Assembly: GCA_035048485.1 (NCBI GenBank)
Contig: CM068592.1
Span: 32,548,001-32,612,000 of the forward strand
DNA: 64,000 nucleotides
Reading direction: 5' to 3'
From: Pteria penguin
Lineage: Eukaryota; Mollusca; Bivalvia; Pterioida; Pteriidae
Below the pieces are notes generated by a model that did not search any database, was not told where the DNA came from, and was given only the letters and a program-made list of their open reading frames with translations. Each line of letters starts with the position of its first letter. Position 1 is the stretch's first letter. Positions 59,701-64,000 of this stretch are shown piece by piece. Position numbers and translations under genes: made by a program.

Positions 59701-62147
59701 GTCAGTATTTAGGGCGAACCTGGGACCTTTTGGCCATGGGCCGAGAATGCCACCTACTGAGTGTCGCCTTCTGTCCTTGGTATGTGTTCTTGTTTTGTAA
59801 CATAGTATTGTCCCCATCTCCGATAATCAGCTCAGCTAGAATCTCGTACTTAGAAAACCATGCCAGATCTTTTCTCCGAGAAATCATGTCTGGTATATAA
59901 TTCCCCTCTAGGAAAACCATGAGAGTCCTGTTTTACCCATGTCTTGTCCAATATGGAATCCCCCTCCCAGGTTAATCATACTTGGTGTATGTAACATAGA
60001 TCTGTTCCCTGTATGATGATTTCATCTTAATTTAAGGATCCACATTATTGAGTTTGACCACTGTAGTATATTTTGACTCATCTCCGTATTCGTTTCTCAA
60101 ATGAGAATTTTGATCTATTTCAGCACCTTGTAATATTACCTGAACAAGCAACTTGTTTGCCTTTGAATAGAACCGTTCTTCCACAGCATCTAAAAAAACT
60201 TGGATATGCAACGCATATGCTTGGAAAGTAAGTACTCTTTCAATTCATTAAAGGAATGGAAAAAATAAGTACATGTATAGCAAATGTATTACATTTGAAT
60301 TTACATGGGAAACAATTCTATAAATTTTCCTGTAGAAATATTTCAAAAACGTGCATAGTTGATGAAAGCAGGAGCTAACAGTATGGATATTTATTAATCT
60401 AATCATCAGCATCATCATCATCATTATTAATATTATTATTTTTATTATTATTATTGTTATTATTACTATTATTATTATTATTATTATTATTACTATTATT
60501 ATTATTATGTTTGGTGTGAAGATGGCATTTGGGTTTTTGTAATTGGGAATGCACCCCAACATACAGAGGATTTGATACCTTCTATGGATATTATAATGGG
60601 GCAGAAGACTACTATACGCATGTTGTTCGTGAGTATATAATACATTTCTATATAATATGATATATTATATGAAATAATTTAATATCATACACGTCCTGCT
60701 ACGAAGACCTTTAGGGTCATGATGGAATCTGATGGTCTGATGATAAAGAATCACTATGTTTCATGTCATGTTTCTGAAATGCCGAATACAAGTGTCGTTC
60801 GATTTCAACAGTGTTTGCAGTTCCTTTGTAAACAAAGAAAAAGCATTACAGTATTAGCTAATTCCGAATTCTTCTTCACAAAAACACTTGGAGATTCTAC
60901 ATTCTGTGAATCATATTAAATCATGGAAGAATGCAACACAAACTTACGTAGTCAAAAATTACAACAATGAAATCTTACAGATTGATTACATGTCCGCATG
61001 TTATGAGAAAGGCACGCAGAATTATTATAGTGGATGGTAGGGGTGACTATTGAGGGGAAAATCACTATTGCAATACTATTTCTATTGCAAAAAATACTAT
61101 TGCAATACTATTGACATTTATAAAAAGGTGTACAAAAGTTAAAAAAAAAAGACAAAACTGATTATATTAATGATTTTATTCTTTAACATTAACAAAATAT
61201 CTTTGAGTATCCATGATTAAAAAAAGAAACCAGAGACATATATACACATGTATGTCTCTGAAGAAACAAACAACAATTGCAATGATAAAGACATAAAGCA
61301 CCCGAAATCACTTTCGCTCGATTGGAGTTTGCTAGCAATTTTGCTCCAAGCATACCAATCAAATTGTTTTTAGTCTGAATTTCTTGTTTCGACTGTGAGT
61401 GTGAATGTGATGTCGCATGACCGGTACCGAGAATACCAGCGTATTTTCGCCTCATATGATCCATTAAATTAGAAGTGTTCCCACTATATTTTAAAACTGC
61501 CATACACAATAGACAACCAACTCTTTTTATGTCCACAACTTCGTCATCTTTGATAAATCCAAAATGTTGCCAAACAGAGGCTTTTGCATTTTTATTTTTT
61601 ACAAGTTCAAAAGCGCCGCCATATTTCCGTTGCTAAGATGCATGTGTAAAGGGAAGTAAGTATAAAAGACGGACTGCACACCGGATTTACGCATCTATGT
61701 ATCCCTCACAATAGAACGAATGCAGCGGTCGGCGGAGACTTTCGAGATTGCGAGTGAGTTATTTTAAGAAGAGAAAACATAATGAATGATGTGTATTGAA
61801 CATTGTTTAAACTAGTCGATAGTTGGACATACTATCGGCAATAGTTATCGCAGAGGACAATCTCCTATCGATGCATTGCTATCGGGAGAACACTATCGCA
61901 ATACATCGATAGTTCGATGTATTGTTACACCCCTAGTGGATGGAGGTATAAGAGAAATACTAAAATCTTTCAAATGCACGTTAGCATACCAAAATTAAGT
62001 GATTGTTATTTACTAACCCAGTTTTTAAATTTTTTTCACATGGGCTTTATTTATTTATATATCATAGCTTTCTCATTTTTATCAGAAAATGGGAAAGATT
62101 TCCGAGATAATAAGGAACCTCTAGAGGCGGATGGAGAATATTCAGCT
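56745..62147 (+). CDS. ARSB-like: Arylsulfatase B-like, copy 3 (exons 1-6; 3' end outside window)
   Basis: Exons: 56745-56853, 57347-57458, 59295-59346, 60124-60227, 60522-60628, 62086-62147. Lengths match copy 2 exon for exon and all phases agree. Encodes residues 1-182: signal peptide, [16 protein letters not shown] (both metal-binding Asp), the formylglycine motif as CTPSR across the exon 2/3 junction, and LGKWHLGF with catalytic Lys and His. Differences from copy 2 include S to T after the formylglycine Cys, both allowed by the C-[ST]-P-S-R rule. No frame break seen. The gene continues past 64000; its introns carry a hAT element, a SINE and a hairpin insertion not found in copy 2. Confidence 0.9.
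57481..57836. mobile_element. Hairpin-bearing insertion in intron 2 of copy 3
   Basis: Copy 2 reads straight from actatggtaat to atagcactttaactccaggg (about 33150-33172). Copy 3 has about 350 extra bases there. The left part folds: tagggattaccatgttagta and acacaatttg pair with caaattgtgt and cactaacgtggtaaccctat. Probably a MITE; ends not resolved. Confidence 0.5.
59525..59790 (-). mobile_element. Degenerate SINE (minus), intron 3 of copy 3
   Basis: On the minus strand a decayed head and B box (ggtcccaggttcgcc near 59712-59730) precede a core related to the other SINEs (tttcactcatatggtgacaa on + corresponds to their 3' part). Intron 3 of copy 2 lacks it. Confidence 0.55.
61038..61935. mobile_element. 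898-bp hAT element, intron 5 of copy 3
   Basis: Terminal inverted repeats TAGGGGTG and CACCCCTA, with an 8-bp target duplication gtggatgg at 61030-61037 and 61936-61943. Intron 5 of copy 2 has one gtggatgg (35966-35973) in the same surroundings. Subterminal regions are rich in actatt/caatac and tatcg repeats. Contains only a broken BED-finger reading frame, so it is non-autonomous. Confidence 0.93.
61189..61620 (-). pseudogene. BED zinc-finger N-terminus of a hAT transposase
   Basis: The minus frame reads [20 protein letters not shown], then the finger [20 protein letters not shown] ending DHMRRKY. BED fingers have two Cys, then His and a further His/Cys; here the last ligand position is Tyr. 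A candidate ATG at about 61620 is out of frame with the finger, and the catalytic part is missing. Lies inside the hAT element at 61038-61935 and is its coding relic. Confidence 0.65.
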
Positions 62148-62382
62148 GTAAGTTGAATTAAACATTATAGTTAATAAAAAGTAAATGTAATAATTCCTAA
62201 TATTTCATGATTTGAAAAAAAGGCATAGTTATTATTATTATTATCATTATTATTATTTTATTATTATTATTATTAAGGAACTATTGAATATTTCATGATA
62301 ACATATTTTTATCAATATCTACATTTTACACATAACATGATACTTTTACTTGTAACAAAATTCAGTGGAGGAGGAACCCTTA

Positions 62383-64000
62383 AGATTCAGAGAACTCCAT
62401 CAGACATCGGCAGGTACAATACAGACCTTTGGTTCAGAGAGAACCATCAGACATTAGCAGGTACACTACAGACCTATGGTTCAGAGAATACCATCATACA
62501 TTGGCAGATACACTACAGATCAGCGGTTCAGAGAATACCATCAGACATTGGCAGATACACTATAGAGTTTGGTTCAGAGAATACGATCAGACATTGGCAG
62601 GTACACTTCATACATTTGGTTCAGAGAACACCAGATATTGGGAGGTACACTACATACCTTTGGTTCAGATTATATCATCAGACATTGGCAGATATACTAC
62701 ATACCTTTGGTTAAGAGAAAACCATCAGACATTGGCAGATACACTACAGACCTTTGGTTCAGAGAACACCATCAGATATTGGAAGGTAAAGTACAGACCT
62801 TTGGAACAGAGAACACCATCAGACACTGGCAGGTACACTACAGACCTTTGGAACATAGAACACCATCAGACATTGGCAGGTACACTACAGACCTGTTGTT
62901 CAGAGAATACCATAAGACATTGGCAGGTACATTACAGACCTGTTGTTCAGAGAATTCCATAAAACACTGGCAGATACACTACAGACCTAGGTTCAGAGAA
63001 CACCATCAGGCATTGGCAGGTACAATTCAGAACCTTTGGTTCAGAGAGAACCATCAGACATTGGAGGATACTCTACAGACCTGTGGTTCAGAGAATACCA
63101 TCAGACAATGGCGGGTACACTACAAACATCTGGTTCAGAGAGAACCATCAGACATTGGCAGGTACACTACAGACCTTTGGTTCAGAGAATACCATCAGAC
63201 TTTGGCAGGTACAATACATACTTTTGGTTCAGAGAACACCATCAGATATTGGCAGGTACACTACATACCTTTGGTTCAGAGTATACCATCAGACATTGGC
63301 AGGTACACTACAGACATTTGGTTCAGAGAGAACCATCAGAAATTGGCAGATACACTATAGACCTATGGTTTAGAGAATACCATCAGACATTGTCAGATAC
63401 TAGACTGACCTGTGGTTCAGAGAATACAATCAGACATTGGCAGGTACAATACGCCCCTTTGTTTCAGAGAATACCATCATACATTGGCTGGTACACTACA
63501 AACCTCTGGTTCAAAGAATAACATCAGACATTGGCAGGTACACTACAGACCTGTTATTCAGAGAATACCATCAGACATTGGCAGGTACATTACAGACCTG
63601 TTGTTCAGAGAATGCCATAAGGCATTGGCAGGTAGAACACAGACCTGTTGTTCGGAGAATGCCATAAAACACTGGCAGATACACTACAGACCTGCGTTCA
63701 GAGTATACCATCAGACATTGGCAGGTACACTACAGACATTTCGTTCAGAGAGTACCACCAGACATTGACATGTACACTACAGACCTATGGTTCAGAGAAT
63801 ACCATCAGACATTGACAGGTACCAGACAGACCTGTGGTTCAGAGAATACAATCAGACATTGGCAGGTACAATACGCACCTTTGATTCAGGAAATACCATC
63901 AGACATTGGCTGGTACACTACAAACCTCTGGTTCAAAGAATAACATCAGACATTGGCAGGTACAGTACAGACCTTTGGTTCAGAGAATACCATCAGACAT
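62383..64000 (+). repeat. 47-bp minisatellite in intron 6 of copy 3 (continues past window)
   Basis: At least 34 units to the window edge. Nearly the same as the start of the copy 1 array, unit by unit, apart from scattered substitutions and one additional unit near 62660-62706. Preceded by an (ATT)n tract (62229-62275) and by a 100-base leader shared with window positions 31-136. Confidence 0.93.

Noticed and set aside
60248..60562. 104-codon minus frame with Ile/Met runs
   Set aside because: Antisense translation of an (ATT)n/(ATC)n microsatellite beside exon 5 of copy 3.

Overview
The window comes from an AT-rich, intron-rich animal nuclear genome. The coding content, tRNA-headed SINEs, Penelope-like elements and tract-rich introns resemble a marine mollusc, most likely a bivalve. 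That placement is inference from recognised repeat styles; no species was identified.

The backbone is a head-to-tail array of arylsulfatase B-like genes, all on the + strand. Copy 1 (exons 7-14, 3859-13055) enters the window inside intron 6. Copy 2 (31995-46011) is complete: 14 exons whose splice phases agree throughout and encode 482 residues with a signal peptide and every catalytic residue of the ARSB family. Copy 3 (56745-62147, exons 1-6) runs off the end inside intron 6. Introns and intergenic DNA are also duplicated: 23888-31994 (before copy 2) is homologous to 49158-56744 (before copy 3). The first ~430 bases of the window match 62270-62700 almost base for base, so a larger unit of about 62 kb is repeated, or an allele has been joined in.

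Two minisatellites travel with the genes. Intron 6 carries a 47-bp repeat in all three copies, of very different length (about 72, 8 and at least 34 units). Just past the poly(A) signal of copies 1 and 2 lies a 39-bp repeat in which most units contain the E-box CACGTG (16 of 18 in copy 1, about half of 31 in copy 2).

The rest is largely mobile DNA. The paralogous copies give pre-insertion (empty) sites, so several insertions can be placed to the base. These are a 175-180 bp MITE family (three copies, each with a 5-bp target duplication), a 898-bp hAT element with an 8-bp duplication and a relic BED finger, a fresh SINE with a 13-bp duplication, a 3.1-kb inverted-repeat element with a 10-bp duplication, and a 682-bp TIR element. 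The long gap between copies 1 and 2 (13.5-23.2 kb) holds a pogo/Tigger transposase remnant with a PHD finger, a foldback element with 439-bp arms in which I saw no mismatch, broken Penelope-like reverse transcriptases and a dead LINE. A hAT transposase C-terminus lies at 54.2-54.9 kb.

The only host genes I can support are the three sulfatases. I saw no rRNA gene, stand-alone tRNA gene or CRISPR array.
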